From Streptomyces uncialis (GTDB lineage Bacteria; Actinomycetota; Actinomycetes; Streptomycetales; Streptomycetaceae): DNA of 64,000 nt. Every line of letters begins with the position of its first letter. Positions within the stretch are counted from its first letter, which is position 1. Under the pieces are notes generated by a model that had not been told where the DNA came from, searched no databases, and saw only the letters and a program-made list of their open reading frames with translations. Shown one piece after another: positions 23,018-30,816 of the stretch. The stretch covers positions 348,224-412,223 of the forward strand of contig NZ_LFBV01000010.1 in assembly GCF_001905345.1 (NCBI RefSeq), given 5' to 3'. The translations under genes were made by a program, and so were the position numbers.

Positions 23018-23056
23018 GCGCCTCTTTGATAACAGGGTAATAACTCAAACCCCGCA
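23018..23056 (+). promoter_or_regulatory. AT-rich promoter/operator candidate for the redox operon
   Basis: A rare AT-rich island in the 22715-23124 gap includes TTTGATAACAGGG and TAATAACTCAAA; TTTGA and TCAAA form inverted ends. It lies about 75 bases before the ATG of the membrane protein. A -10 such as TAATAA is plausible. Apart from the leuS leader, nothing else is recognisable in this gap. Confidence 0.4.
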
Positions 23057-23124
23057 CCCCTCGGTATGGGGCCACTTAGAGTGCGGCGGCGGGACCACTG
23101 TGCCGCGTCGTTCGGAGTCGCCCC

Positions 23125-24402
23125 ATGAACCCTCGTCGGAAAGTCCGCCCCTCTCGCGCCCCGAAACCGTGGGCCCGGGGAGGCACGGCAGCCGGAGTGA
23201 TGCTGCTGATACCCCTGCTCGTCGTCATCGGAGGTGAGGGATTCCGTGATTTCGTCAACCACGGCGCGGGAGTGCTCTCCCTGGTCTCGCTCACCTCCTC
23301 GGTGCTCTGGGGACTCGTCGCGTCGGACCGGGTCTTCCTGAACTCCCGTCAGCGACTGGTGGCCCAGGGCATCCACCGCGCGACGGCCGTCGCCGCGATC
23401 GTCTTCCTCCTGCTGCACATCAGCGTCAAGATCGCGCTGGACCACACCACCGTCCTCGCCACCCTGGTCCCCTTCGGGCTCGGCGTGGACGGCGCCGCCG
23501 GACTCATCGGGTTCGGCTCGCTGGCGGCCCTGCTGATGGTCGCCACGGGCCTCACCGGCGCCCTGCGCAGCGCCTTCGCCTCCCCGGCCCCGGTGGCCGC
23601 CCGCTGGCGTGCGGTGCACACGCTGGCGTACCCCGCCTGGTGCTCGGCCCTGGTGCACGGGCTGTTCGCCGGACGCCCCGCGGCGGGGTGGATCACGTTC
23701 CTGTACGGCATGAGCCTGGTGGCCGTCATCGGGGCGCTCGGGCTGCGTGCGGCGCCCGCCCCGGTGCGGCGGAGGGTCACCGCCCAGGTGCTCGCCGTCC
23801 TGGGGTCCGGCCCCCGGCCGGGCGGCCGGGCCCCGCGCGACACCGCCGAGATGCCGCTGCCGGGTGTCGCGCCCCCCACGCGCGGGTGGGCCACGGCATC
23901 CCGCGCGTGGGACACCGGTCCGCCGCCCCTGTCCACCACGCTCCGGCCCCGCTCCGGCGAACCCCCGGCGCCCGCCCCGGCCGCCCGGGTCACCGCGTCC
24001 CCGGGGCGCCCCGACGAACCGGGCGGCGGGCTCGGGATGGCCGCCGCGTACCGGACCGTCCCGACGCCCCCGCCGCCGTACCCGGAGGCGCCGCCCGGCG
24101 CCTTCCCCGACGACCACCGGGCGGTACCGGACAGCTACCCGGGCAGCCGGGTCCCCGTGGATGTGCGGCCCACCGGCGGCGTCCCCCGCCAGGGCGACGG
24201 CGCGGAGCGCTGGCCGGCCCCGTCACCCCGGCCGCCCGCCGAGGCCCCGCGGTCGCTCTACGACCCGCTCGCCTCGACGCCCTACGGAAGCACCCCCACG
24301 TACCCCGCGACCGGCCACACCCCTACCGAACAGCTCCCGGGGCCCTTCCAGGCGCCCAGCTCCGGTGAGCCCTGGAACGCGCCCACCGGAGGAGTCAATT
24401 GA
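23125..24402 (+). CDS. Ferric-reductase-like heme membrane protein with Pro-rich tail
   Basis: A 425-residue protein. Residues about 20-215 contain roughly six membrane helices with paired histidines in helices (FVNHGAGVLSL, GIHRATAVA, LLLHISVKIALDH, RAVHTLAYPAW, ALVHGLFAG), as in cytochrome b561/ferric reductase-like domains that bind b hemes. Residues 235-425 are a Pro/Ala/Gly-rich cytoplasmic tail with no flavin or NAD motif. The next gene starts in its stop codon (TTGA overlap) and encodes an iron-sulfur flavoprotein, so this subunit probably receives or passes electrons from it. Heme binding and direction of flow are inference. Confidence 0.75.
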   Translation: MNPRRKVRPSRAPKPWARGGTAAGVMLLIPLLVVIGGEGFRDFVNHGAGVLSLVSLTSSVLWGLVASDRVFLNSRQRLVAQGIHRATAVAAIVFLLLHISVKIALDHTTVLATLVPFGLGVDGAAGLIGFGSLAALLMVATGLTGALRSAFASPAPVAARWRAVHTLAYPAWCSALVHGLFAGRPAAGWITFLYGMSLVAVIGALGLRAAPAPVRRRVTAQVLAVLGSGPRPGGRAPRDTAEMPLPGVAPPTRGWATASRAWDTGPPPLSTTLRPRSGEPPAPAPAARVTASPGRPDEPGGGLGMAAAYRTVPTPPPPYPEAPPGAFPDDHRAVPDSYPGSRVPVDVRPTGGVPRQGDGAERWPAPSPRPPAEAPRSLYDPLASTPYGSTPTYPATGHTPTEQLPGPFQAPSSGEPWNAPTGGVN

Positions 24403-26009
24403 ACGGCGGAGCGGCCCTGCCCGACGTGCCCGAGGTCCGGGTCGTCGGACTGCCTCAGCTGACCTCGGGGTTCGACCTCGTGGAACGGCTCGACCTCGGC
24501 ACGCATCTCCAGGTGCACGGTCCCCTCGAACCGATCGGCGGGGAGCGGTTGGCCGCGCTGGCCGAGCGGATCTCGCTGCGGGGGCGCGGCGGCGCCGGGT
24601 TCCCGTTCGCCAGGAAACTGCGTTCCGTGGCCGACGCCGCGATCCGCCGGGGAGTGCGCCCCGTGGTCGTCGTCAACGGCAGCGAGGACGAGCCCGCGTG
24701 CCGCAAGGACACGGTCCTGATCAACCGGGCCCCGCATCTCGTCCTCGACGGGGCGCTGCTGGCCGCGGAGGCCGTCGGTGCGCGGACCCTGGTGGTCGGG
24801 GTGACCAGGGAGTCCACCCAGCGGTCCATGGAGCGGGCACTCGCCGAACGTGGTCTGTCCAACCGGCGCGGGGCCTCCATGCGCGCGCGGGTGCAGCGCA
24901 ACCCGGTGCGCATGGTCACCGGTGAGTCGTCGGCGTTGATCCGCTCGGCCGACGGGGGCCCGGCCCGGCCGCCGGGGCGCAAGGTGCGCGCCTCGGAGGC
25001 GGGTGTCGGTGGCGCCCCGACGCTGCTGTCCAACGCGGAAACGTTCGCGCAGCTCGCGATAGCCGCCCGGACGGGCGCCGACCGGTACCGCAGGACCGGT
25101 CTGCGGGACGAGCCGGGCACGGTGCTGCTGACGGTGTCCGGCGCGGTCGCCCGGCCGATGGTCCTGGAGGCGCCCTCGGGTGTCCCCCTGCGATACGTCC
25201 TGCAACTGGCCGGCGCCCCACCGCTGCCGCAGGGCGTGCTGACGGGCGGCTACCACGGCAGATGGCTCGACACGGCCACCGCGCACGACGCGATCGTCTC
25301 CCGCGCGGCGCTGGAGGCGGCGGGCGGCGCGCTCGGCGCGGGCGCGATCCTGCCTCTCGGCCAGGACACCTGTCCGCTGGGCGAGGCCCTGCTGGTGGCA
25401 CGGTGGCTGGCGGGCGAGAGCGCCGGGCAGTGCGGCCCCTGCTACCGGGGGCTCCCGGCCGCCGCCCGGGGCCTGGAGGACGTGCTGAACGGCGGCGGAC
25501 CGGCCGCTCTGGAGGCGTTGCGGCAGATCACCCACGCCGTGAAGCGGCGGGGCGCGTGCAAGCACCCGGACGGTTCCGCGGCGTTCATCGAGTCCTCCGT
25601 CTCCGCGTTCACCGACGACCTCGCGGCGCATGTGCTCGGCAGCGGCTGCGGCCGTCCCGTGCGGGGCGTGCTGCCGCTCCAGGAGGAGCCCGCGGCGGGT
25701 ACGGGTACCGGGGGCGACGCGGGCCCCAGCGGACAGCGCCTCGCGGTGGACTGGACGCTGTGCCAGGGGCACGGGCTGTGCGCCGACATCGTGCCCGAGC
25801 TGATCCAGCTCGGGCAGGACGGCTATCCGTCCGTGGCGGAGGCCGCGGTGCCGCGCTACTCGCAGGCCCGCGCGGTGCGGGCCGTGCGCCGCTGCCCGGC
25901 CCTGGCGTTGCGGCTGGAGGAGGACCCCGCGAAGGCGGCGGGCCGTTCGGTGCTGCCGATGCTCCAGCCGGGCCGGGGCCGCCGCGCCCTGGGCAGCGGC
26001 CGGGAGTGA
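24399..26009 (+). CDS. NuoF-like iron-sulfur flavoprotein fused to a ferredoxin
   Basis: A 536-residue soluble protein of the Complex I 51-kDa (NuoF) family. FMN loop GRGGAGFPFARKL (about 62-74), VVNGSEDEPACRKD (about 90-103), GESSALI, an SLBB region (VSGAVARPMVLEAPSGVPLR), then ESAGQCGPCYRG (about 338-349) and RRGACKHPDG for the 4Fe-4S site. NuoF normally has four cysteines (ESCGxCxPC plus one later); the first is Ala here. Residues about 445-505 add a single-cluster ferredoxin (DWTLCQGHGLCADI, AVRRCPALAL). It starts TTG with GGAGG six bases upstream, coupled to the heme membrane protein. Likely an electron-transfer partner; electron donor and acceptor are unknown. Confidence 0.8.
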   Translation: MNGGAALPDVPEVRVVGLPQLTSGFDLVERLDLGTHLQVHGPLEPIGGERLAALAERISLRGRGGAGFPFARKLRSVADAAIRRGVRPVVVVNGSEDEPACRKDTVLINRAPHLVLDGALLAAEAVGARTLVVGVTRESTQRSMERALAERGLSNRRGASMRARVQRNPVRMVTGESSALIRSADGGPARPPGRKVRASEAGVGGAPTLLSNAETFAQLAIAARTGADRYRRTGLRDEPGTVLLTVSGAVARPMVLEAPSGVPLRYVLQLAGAPPLPQGVLTGGYHGRWLDTATAHDAIVSRAALEAAGGALGAGAILPLGQDTCPLGEALLVARWLAGESAGQCGPCYRGLPAAARGLEDVLNGGGPAALEALRQITHAVKRRGACKHPDGSAAFIESSVSAFTDDLAAHVLGSGCGRPVRGVLPLQEEPAAGTGTGGDAGPSGQRLAVDWTLCQGHGLCADIVPELIQLGQDGYPSVAEAAVPRYSQARAVRAVRRCPALALRLEEDPAKAAGRSVLPMLQPGRGRRALGSGRE

Positions 26010-26061
26010 GACCACGCGCACGCACGCGCGCGGGACGTTGACTGAGACGACGGGGTGAACG

Positions 26062-26099
26062 CGGAAGGTCCCGCCCGGAGTACCGGGCGGGACCTTCCG
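26062..26099. terminator. Strong bidirectional hairpin between the redox operon and tRNA-Ala
   Basis: Perfect 17-base arms (CGGAAGGTCCCGCCCGG and its complement) around the loop AGTA. It serves the + strand operon and possibly the minus strand tRNA transcript. No U tract. Confidence 0.75.
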
Positions 26100-26110
26100 T
26101 CAACCGCTTG

Positions 26111-26183
26111 TGGAGCTAAGGAGAATTGAACTCCTGACCTCCTGCATGCCATGCAGGCGCTCTACCAACTGAGCTATAGCCCC
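26111..26183 (-). tRNA. tRNA-Ala(GGC), copy 1
   Basis: A 73-base cloverleaf: acceptor GGGGCTA with TAGCTCC, D arm GCTC-AGTTGGTA-GAGC, anticodon stem CCTGC/GCAGG with loop ATGGCAT (anticodon GGC, reading GCC/GCU), and T arm AGGAG-TTCAATT-CTCCT. The discriminator is A and CCA is not encoded. Identical to the copy at 27105-27177. Confidence 0.97.
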
Positions 26184-26222
26184 TCGTGGTGCACCGCCCG
26201 GTCTCCCCGGCGGCGACGCCAA

Positions 26223-26251
26223 CATTAACGGTCCTCCCAGCCGTTCACCAA
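26223..26251 (-). promoter_or_regulatory. Promoter of tRNA-Ala copy 1
   Basis: On the minus strand TTGGTG and TTAATG are 17 bases apart, and the -10 lies about 40 bases before the tRNA 5' end. This is a good match to a housekeeping promoter for a stable RNA gene. Confidence 0.5.
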
Positions 26252-26320
26252 ATCGATTCCGGTTCGCGGCGGCGCGGAGGATTCCGCCCGGGATGTCCCC
26301 CGCCGGGGCGGGCGGGCGGA

Positions 26321-26554
26321 TCAGGCCGTGGCGAAGGAGTAGAAGCGTTTGAGGGTGCAGTGCTCGTCCAGCAGCCGGCCGTAGATCGGCTCGCCCTCCA
26401 GCTCACGGTAGGTCTCGATGGGGTCGCCTTTTATGATCAGCGCCCGCGCGCATTCCTCGCACCAGTACTGGTAGTCCGGGTTGACCGGCTCCATGTCCCG
26501 GACGATCGGCGTCCCGCTGCCGCACCAATCGCATTTGCGCCTGTGTGCACCCAT
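26321..26554 (-). CDS. Small zinc-ribbon-like protein, conserved hypothetical
   Basis: A 77-residue protein with two CxxC pairs (CDWCGSG near 8-14 and WCEECARAL near 31-39), consistent with a zinc ribbon, then a helical C-terminus ending KRFYSFATA. There is no signal or membrane segment. The ATG at 26554 is three bases after the stop of the upstream zinc-ribbon gene, so the two are co-transcribed and probably act together. Function unknown; protein-protein or nucleic-acid binding is a guess from the fold. Confidence 0.75.
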   Translation of the reverse strand: MGAHRRKCDWCGSGTPIVRDMEPVNPDYQYWCEECARALIIKGDPIETYRELEGEPIYGRLLDEHCTLKRFYSFATA

Positions 26555-26557
26555 CGA

Positions 26558-26755
26558 TCAGCTCCAGGAGTGGCCGCAGGCCGTGCACATGAAGGAGACC
26601 CCGCCGTTGTCGCCGAGCAGCTGGGCGACCTGGGTGGAGCCGCAGGAGGGGCAGTCGATGAGGGACCTGGTGGGGCGCCCGGGGAGTATGCCGTCCCCGC
26701 GTGGCACCGCCAGGGCGAGGAGGTGGTCTTCCCCCTCGCGGATGCTCGCAGGCAT
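26558..26755 (-). CDS. Small zinc-ribbon protein
   Basis: A 65-residue protein MPASIREGEDHLLALAVPRG followed by a C-terminal zinc ribbon: DCPSCGSTQVAQLLGDNGG and FMCTACGHSW (two CxxC knuckles about 20 residues apart, as in TFIIS/RPB9-like ribbons). The ATG at 26755 has GGAGGGAGAAGCG upstream, an excellent ribosome-binding site; longer frames run into the tRNA region. It is the first gene of a two-gene unit between two identical tRNA-Ala genes. Function not recognised. Confidence 0.75.
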   Translation of the reverse strand: MPASIREGEDHLLALAVPRGDGILPGRPTRSLIDCPSCGSTQVAQLLGDNGGVSFMCTACGHSWS

Positions 26756-27104
26756 CGCTTCTCCCTCCCGTCGGGACGCGTCCCCCATCCGGCCGTTTGA
26801 TTCTGCCACGACGGGAGCACCACGGTCAGCGACGTACGCGTACCGGTCCGGACACGGCGTCCGCCCAGGGCCCAGGCTTGTACGAGGACCCGTGCGCGGG
26901 GAACGCGTCCACCGGTGCGATACGTCTGTGCCCCTCCACGTACCTCGACGGAGCGCCGGGCAACCGCGCGGGCCGGGAAAATGGCCACGAAGAACCCGCG
27001 TTTGTCCAGTACCCGTGCCCCGCACAGGCGTCCTGTCTCGGCACGGGCATACGCGAAGGGCGACCGGGCCGCGTCCCGCGCGGTACCGATCGCCCTTCCA
27101 AGTG

Positions 27105-27177
27105 TGGAGCTAAGGAGAATTGAACTCCTGACCTCCTGCATGCCATGCAGGCGCTCTACCAACTGAGCTATAGCCCC
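27105..27177 (-). tRNA. tRNA-Ala(GGC), copy 2
   Basis: Identical in all 73 bases to copy 1 (same GGC anticodon, no encoded CCA). The similarity stops at the tRNA ends apart from a couple of bases, so the duplication is not a longer segment still recognisable today. Confidence 0.97.
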
Positions 27178-27213
27178 TTGCGTTCTTCCCGCCCTGCGGG
27201 CTGAACAAGAAGA

Positions 27214-27243
27214 ACTTTAGCCTGGGAGCCGCCGGAAAGTGAA
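27214..27243 (-). promoter_or_regulatory. Promoter of tRNA-Ala copy 2
   Basis: On the minus strand TTCACT and TAAAGT are 18 bases apart, with the -10 about 37 bases before the tRNA 5' end. Confidence 0.45.
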
Positions 27244-27290
27244 ATCCGTGCCGACGGCCGCCCGACCGGTCACGCGGTGGCGTGAACCCG

Positions 27291-27971
27291 TCAGTCGTCG
27301 TCGCCGAGGACCGGCTCCGGGAGGGTGCCCGCGTTGTGCTCCAGCAGGCGCCAGCCGCGCGCGCCGCGGCCCAGTACGGACCAGCAGCAGTTGGACAGGC
27401 CGCCGAGGCTCTCCCAGTGGTGGGAGTCGAGCCCGAGGAGGCGCCCGATGGTGGTGCGGATGGTGCCGCCATGGCTGACGACGACCAGCGTGCCCTCGTC
27501 GGGAAGCTTCTCGGCGTGCGCGAGGACCACGGGGGCCGCGCGGTCGGCGACCTCGGTCTCCAGCTCGCCGCCGCCCCGGCGGATGGGCTCGCCGCGCTTC
27601 CACGCCGCGTACTCGTCACCGTGCCGCGCGATGATCTCGTCGTGCGTGAGGCCCTGCCACACGCCCGCGTACGACTCGCGCAGGCCCTCGTCGTGGGTGA
27701 CGTCGAGGCCGGTGAGCGCTGCCAGCTCGGCGGCCGTGGAGGCCGCGCGCTGGAGGTCCGAGGCGATGATCGCGTCGGGGTTCAGCGAGGCGAGCAGCCG
27801 GGCGGCACGACGGGCCTGGAGGACACCCGTACCGGTCAGGCCGATGTCCGTGGTGCCCTGGAAGCGCCGCTCCAGGTTCCACGCGGTCTGGCCGTGCCGC
27901 CAGAGGATGATCCGGCGGCTGGGGCCCGACTCGGAGAAGGGCTTGAGGTCCGTGCGGGAGGAAGCGCTCAC
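27291..27971 (-). CDS. Histidine phosphatase family protein (phosphoglycerate mutase-like)
   Basis: A 226-residue enzyme of the PGM/acid-phosphatase superfamily: catalytic RHGQTAWN near residues 24-31, second-Arg and acidic motif RESYAGVWQGLTHDE near 95, and SHGGTIRTTIG near 169 holding the second catalytic His. The substrate is not determined by sequence; probably a phosphatase rather than glycolytic mutase, given its length and coupling to rsfS. The GTG at 27971 overlaps the rsfS stop by four bases (GTGA), so the two are translationally coupled, an arrangement seen widely in actinobacteria. Confidence 0.9.
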   Translation of the reverse strand: MSASSRTDLKPFSESGPSRRIILWRHGQTAWNLERRFQGTTDIGLTGTGVLQARRAARLLASLNPDAIIASDLQRAASTAAELAALTGLDVTHDEGLRESYAGVWQGLTHDEIIARHGDEYAAWKRGEPIRRGGGELETEVADRAAPVVLAHAEKLPDEGTLVVVSHGGTIRTTIGRLLGLDSHHWESLGGLSNCCWSVLGRGARGWRLLEHNAGTLPEPVLGDDD

Positions 27972-28426
27972 AGCATTTCCCCGCCGAGCTCGCGCAGCCC
28001 TGAAGCCTCCTCGGCCGCCTGGGTGCGCTGGGAGTGCTCGGCGCCCTTGCCGCGGGTCGCCTTGGCCTCTTCGGGCAGGTCGATCTCGGGGCAGTCCTTC
28101 CACAGCCGCTCAAGGGAGTAGAAGACGCGCTCCTCGCTGTGCTGCACATGGACGACGATGTCGACGTAGTCCAGCAGGACCCAGCGGGCCTCGCGGTCGC
28201 CCTCGCGGCGCACGGGCTTGACGCCCAGCTCCTTGCTCAGCCGCTCCTCGATCTCGTCGACGATCGACTTGACCTGGCGGTCGTTGGGCGCGGAGGCCAG
28301 CAGGAAGGCGTCCGTGATCGACAGGACGTCACTGACGTCGTAGGCGATGATGTCGTGCGCGAGCTTGTCGGCAGCGGCCTGTGCGGCGGCGGAGATCAGC
28401 TCAAGGGAACGGTCAGTTGCGGTCAC
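27968..28426 (-). CDS. rsfS: Ribosomal silencing factor RsfS
   Basis: A 152-residue protein, usual Iojap/RsfS core plus a short charged tail. Motifs: LAHDIIAYDVSDVLSITDAF, LLASAPNDRQVKSIVDEIEE, GDREARWVLLDYVDIVVHVQ and SEERVFYSLERLW. RsfS binds L14 on the 50S subunit and blocks joining to the 30S under nutrient limitation. The GTG at 28426 gives the family N-terminus; the frame upstream to 28855 is a shadow inside the LCP gene. It is coupled to the phosphatase gene and lies 154 bases after the LCP gene, from which a strong hairpin separates it. Confidence 0.95.
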   Translation of the reverse strand: MTATDRSLELISAAAQAAADKLAHDIIAYDVSDVLSITDAFLLASAPNDRQVKSIVDEIEERLSKELGVKPVRREGDREARWVLLDYVDIVVHVQHSEERVFYSLERLWKDCPEIDLPEEAKATRGKGAEHSQRTQAAEEASGLRELGGEML

Positions 28427-28538
28427 TGCGCGGCTTTCCTTCGACGGTCGGGTGTCTCCCAAGCGTCTCACGGACCGCTGACAGCTCACGAAACGGTCAC
28501 CTTCCGTGGCCGCACGGATACGCCCCGCCTGGGCGGAG

Positions 28539-28568
28539 GCGGGGGTCCACGCGCGCGTGGACCCCCGC
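28539..28568. terminator. Perfect 30-base palindrome after the LCP gene
   Basis: Self-complementary run with arms GCGGGGGTCCACGCG and CGCGTGGACCCCCGC and no loop, 13 bases past the stop of the LCP gene. Probably a terminator or attenuator before rsfS. Confidence 0.65.
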
Positions 28569-28580
28569 TCCGAACACTCG

Positions 28581-30800
28581 CTACGGGCTGTCGGCGCCCT
28601 TCTTGGGGGTGTAGTCCGGACCGAGGACCACCGCGACCTCCGCGTTGCCGTCGACCTCGCCCTTGCGGACCGCCGACGCGGGCAGGTCCAGGGTCTTGGC
28701 GACCTCCACGGCGTCGGACTTGCGGGCGTCACTGGCGTAGAGCACCCGGGTCGTCGCGACAGTGTCGCCCTTGCCGCCCTCGACGAAGGTGTAGCCGCCG
28801 TTGACGAGGACGACCCGCGCGGCTTCGGTGGCGTCACCGGAGCCGCCGGCGTCACGGACGCTGACCCGGACGGCGTCGCCCTGTTCGGGGCTCTTCACGG
28901 TGCCGCCGAGCAGCGGTTTGACGACGGTCTCGGTGGCCTGCGCGGTGAGCGCGCCGTCGGACTCGACGGGCAGCAGCGCGGTCTTGTAGTCGCCGCCCTT
29001 GGCCCGGTCGGAGAGCCTCGCCAGGAAGGCCCCCAGGTCCTTCTCCGACAGGGACGGGTCGAGGATCTGCGCGAGCGACTCGACGGTGACGGTGGCGGAC
29101 CCGGCGTCGGACGAGATCTTGCGCAGGATGCCCTGCATGACCTGGCCGAAGCGGGCGAGCTGGAACTCCTCGCCCTCCCCCGGGGCGCGGTAGGTGGCGT
29201 AGGCGACGGCCATCCGGCCGCTGAGGGTCTGCTGAGCGCCCTGCTTGACGAGCGGCGCCTCGCCCTTCCTGGCCTTCTCCGAGGGCACGTTCGCGTCGGT
29301 GTCGATGTCGATGTTGCCGACCAGGTCGACCAGGTTGCTCAGGAACGGGGTGTCCAGTCGCCAGGTGCCCTCGATACGGGTCCCCAGGAGGGTGTCCACG
29401 GACTCGCGGGTGCCGCTGGAGCCGTCGGCCTCGACGGACTTGGCGAGCGTGGTGGTGGAGCCGTCGTCGGCGCTGACGGAGAGCGCGTTGGGCAGCAGGA
29501 CGGTGTTGCCCTGCTTGGTGGTGGTGTTGTCGACGAGCAGCGCGGTGGAGGTGCCGCCCTTCTTGGTGTTGTGCAGGTGCACGAGGACCACGTCGCGCTT
29601 CTGCGGTCCCGCCGCCGGGCCGCCGGACCCCTCGTCGTCCGAGAGTCCGGGCAATTTGCCGGCGAGCCACAGATAGCCGACGCCGCCGACCACGATCAGC
29701 GCGAGGACGACGACGAGCGCGACGACCCGGCCCCGCGCGCGGCGCTTGGCCTCCTCGCGGCGCTCGGTGCGGTTCTCGGTGAACGAGAGCCAGTCGATGA
29801 CGTCCTCGGGTTCGCCCTCGGGTTCCTCCACGAAGGCGAACTGTTCGGTGCGGTAGTCGCGTTGTCCGTCCGCCTGGTCCGACGCGTCCGGACCGGTCGG
29901 CCCGGCCGCGGTGTCCGGTGCGGCGGCCTCGGCCGCGTACTGCGTCCCGGGGCCGCCGTCGGTCTGTCCGGGGTCCGTCCCGTGGCCCGGGTACGCCGTG
30001 GGTCCGGCCGGGTGGGCGGCGGTGGGCGCGGCGGTCTGCTGGGGGATGTAGGCGGTCTGTTCGGCGGTGCCGGGGGCCGGCGCGTCGGCGTGCTGCCGCT
30101 GTCCGGCGCCGCCCGCCTGGCCGTAGGGGTCGTAGGGGTCGGCCTGGACTTGGCCCTGGGCCCCGGGCCCGTCCCCGTAATCGCCGTAGGAGGGCGCTGG
30201 GGCCGCGTAGGAGCCGTAGCCCTGGTCCTGGCCGCCATGGGCGTCGCCGTGGCCCTGAGCGGCGCTCACGTGGCCCTGAGCGGCGTTCCCGTAGCCCTGG
30301 GAGGGGTCACCGTAGCTCTGCCCGGTGTCGCCATAGTTCTGCCCGGTGTTGCCGTAGCCCTGGGAGGCGCTGTCGTAGCCCTGGGAGGAGTCGCCGTAGC
30401 CCTGGCCGGTCCCGTAGCCGCCGCCCTGGCCCTGCGCCGGGTCGTAGCCCGTGGCCGTGCCGTAGGGCTGCTGCTGGTCGGCCGGGAAGGTGCCGTACGA
30501 CTGCTGCTGCTCGCCGTAGCCGCCGTGGTCCTGTGGGGTGCCGTAACCCTGGGCGTCCGGGGTGCCGTAGCCCTGCTGGGCGTCGTACGACTGCCCCGGT
30601 GCCTGGCCCTGGCCGCCGTACGGGTCGGTCCACTCCGGCTGCCGGCGGGACTGCTCGGGGGCGTTCGCCTGCTGGTAGACGGGACGGCCGTACTCGTCGT
30701 AACCGGCCAGTTCGTAGCTGGCGAATCCGTCGGAGCCGTCGGAACCCTCGGGGTCCGTCCCGCCCGGATGGCCGTCGTAGCGGTCGTCTCGACCGTTCAC
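28581..30800 (-). CDS. LytR-CpsA-Psr family glycopolymer transferase with long Gln/Gly/Tyr-rich N-terminus
   Basis: A 739-residue type II membrane protein. Residues 1-350 are low-complexity cytoplasmic sequence with many QGYG-type repeats; the membrane helix is VVALVVVLALIVVGGVGYLW (about 358-377). An LCP-like domain covers about 395-560 (LVDLVGNIDIDTDANV, GRMAVAYATYRAPGEG), and a LytR_C-type domain lies at the C-terminus (VSVRDAGGSGDATEAARVVL). LCP proteins attach teichoic-type polymers to peptidoglycan outside the cell. The usual PRDT loop is replaced by LPNALS here. By gene order it corresponds to S. coelicolor SCO2578/PdtA (from memory). The start GTG follows GGGAGGGGGACCT. nadD lies 16 bases upstream, likely co-transcribed. 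Confidence 0.85.
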   Translation of the reverse strand: MNGRDDRYDGHPGGTDPEGSDGSDGFASYELAGYDEYGRPVYQQANAPEQSRRQPEWTDPYGGQGQAPGQSYDAQQGYGTPDAQGYGTPQDHGGYGEQQQSYGTFPADQQQPYGTATGYDPAQGQGGGYGTGQGYGDSSQGYDSASQGYGNTGQNYGDTGQSYGDPSQGYGNAAQGHVSAAQGHGDAHGGQDQGYGSYAAPAPSYGDYGDGPGAQGQVQADPYDPYGQAGGAGQRQHADAPAPGTAEQTAYIPQQTAAPTAAHPAGPTAYPGHGTDPGQTDGGPGTQYAAEAAAPDTAAGPTGPDASDQADGQRDYRTEQFAFVEEPEGEPEDVIDWLSFTENRTERREEAKRRARGRVVALVVVLALIVVGGVGYLWLAGKLPGLSDDEGSGGPAAGPQKRDVVLVHLHNTKKGGTSTALLVDNTTTKQGNTVLLPNALSVSADDGSTTTLAKSVEADGSSGTRESVDTLLGTRIEGTWRLDTPFLSNLVDLVGNIDIDTDANVPSEKARKGEAPLVKQGAQQTLSGRMAVAYATYRAPGEGEEFQLARFGQVMQGILRKISSDAGSATVTVESLAQILDPSLSEKDLGAFLARLSDRAKGGDYKTALLPVESDGALTAQATETVVKPLLGGTVKSPEQGDAVRVSVRDAGGSGDATEAARVVLVNGGYTFVEGGKGDTVATTRVLYASDARKSDAVEVAKTLDLPASAVRKGEVDGNAEVAVVLGPDYTPKKGADSP

Positions 30801-30816
30801 AGGTCCCCCTCCCGGT

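Noticed and set aside
26111-27177. Integrated element between the two tRNA-Ala genes
   Set aside because: No integrase, no similarity outside the tRNAs, and the zinc-ribbon genes have ordinary core-like codon use.
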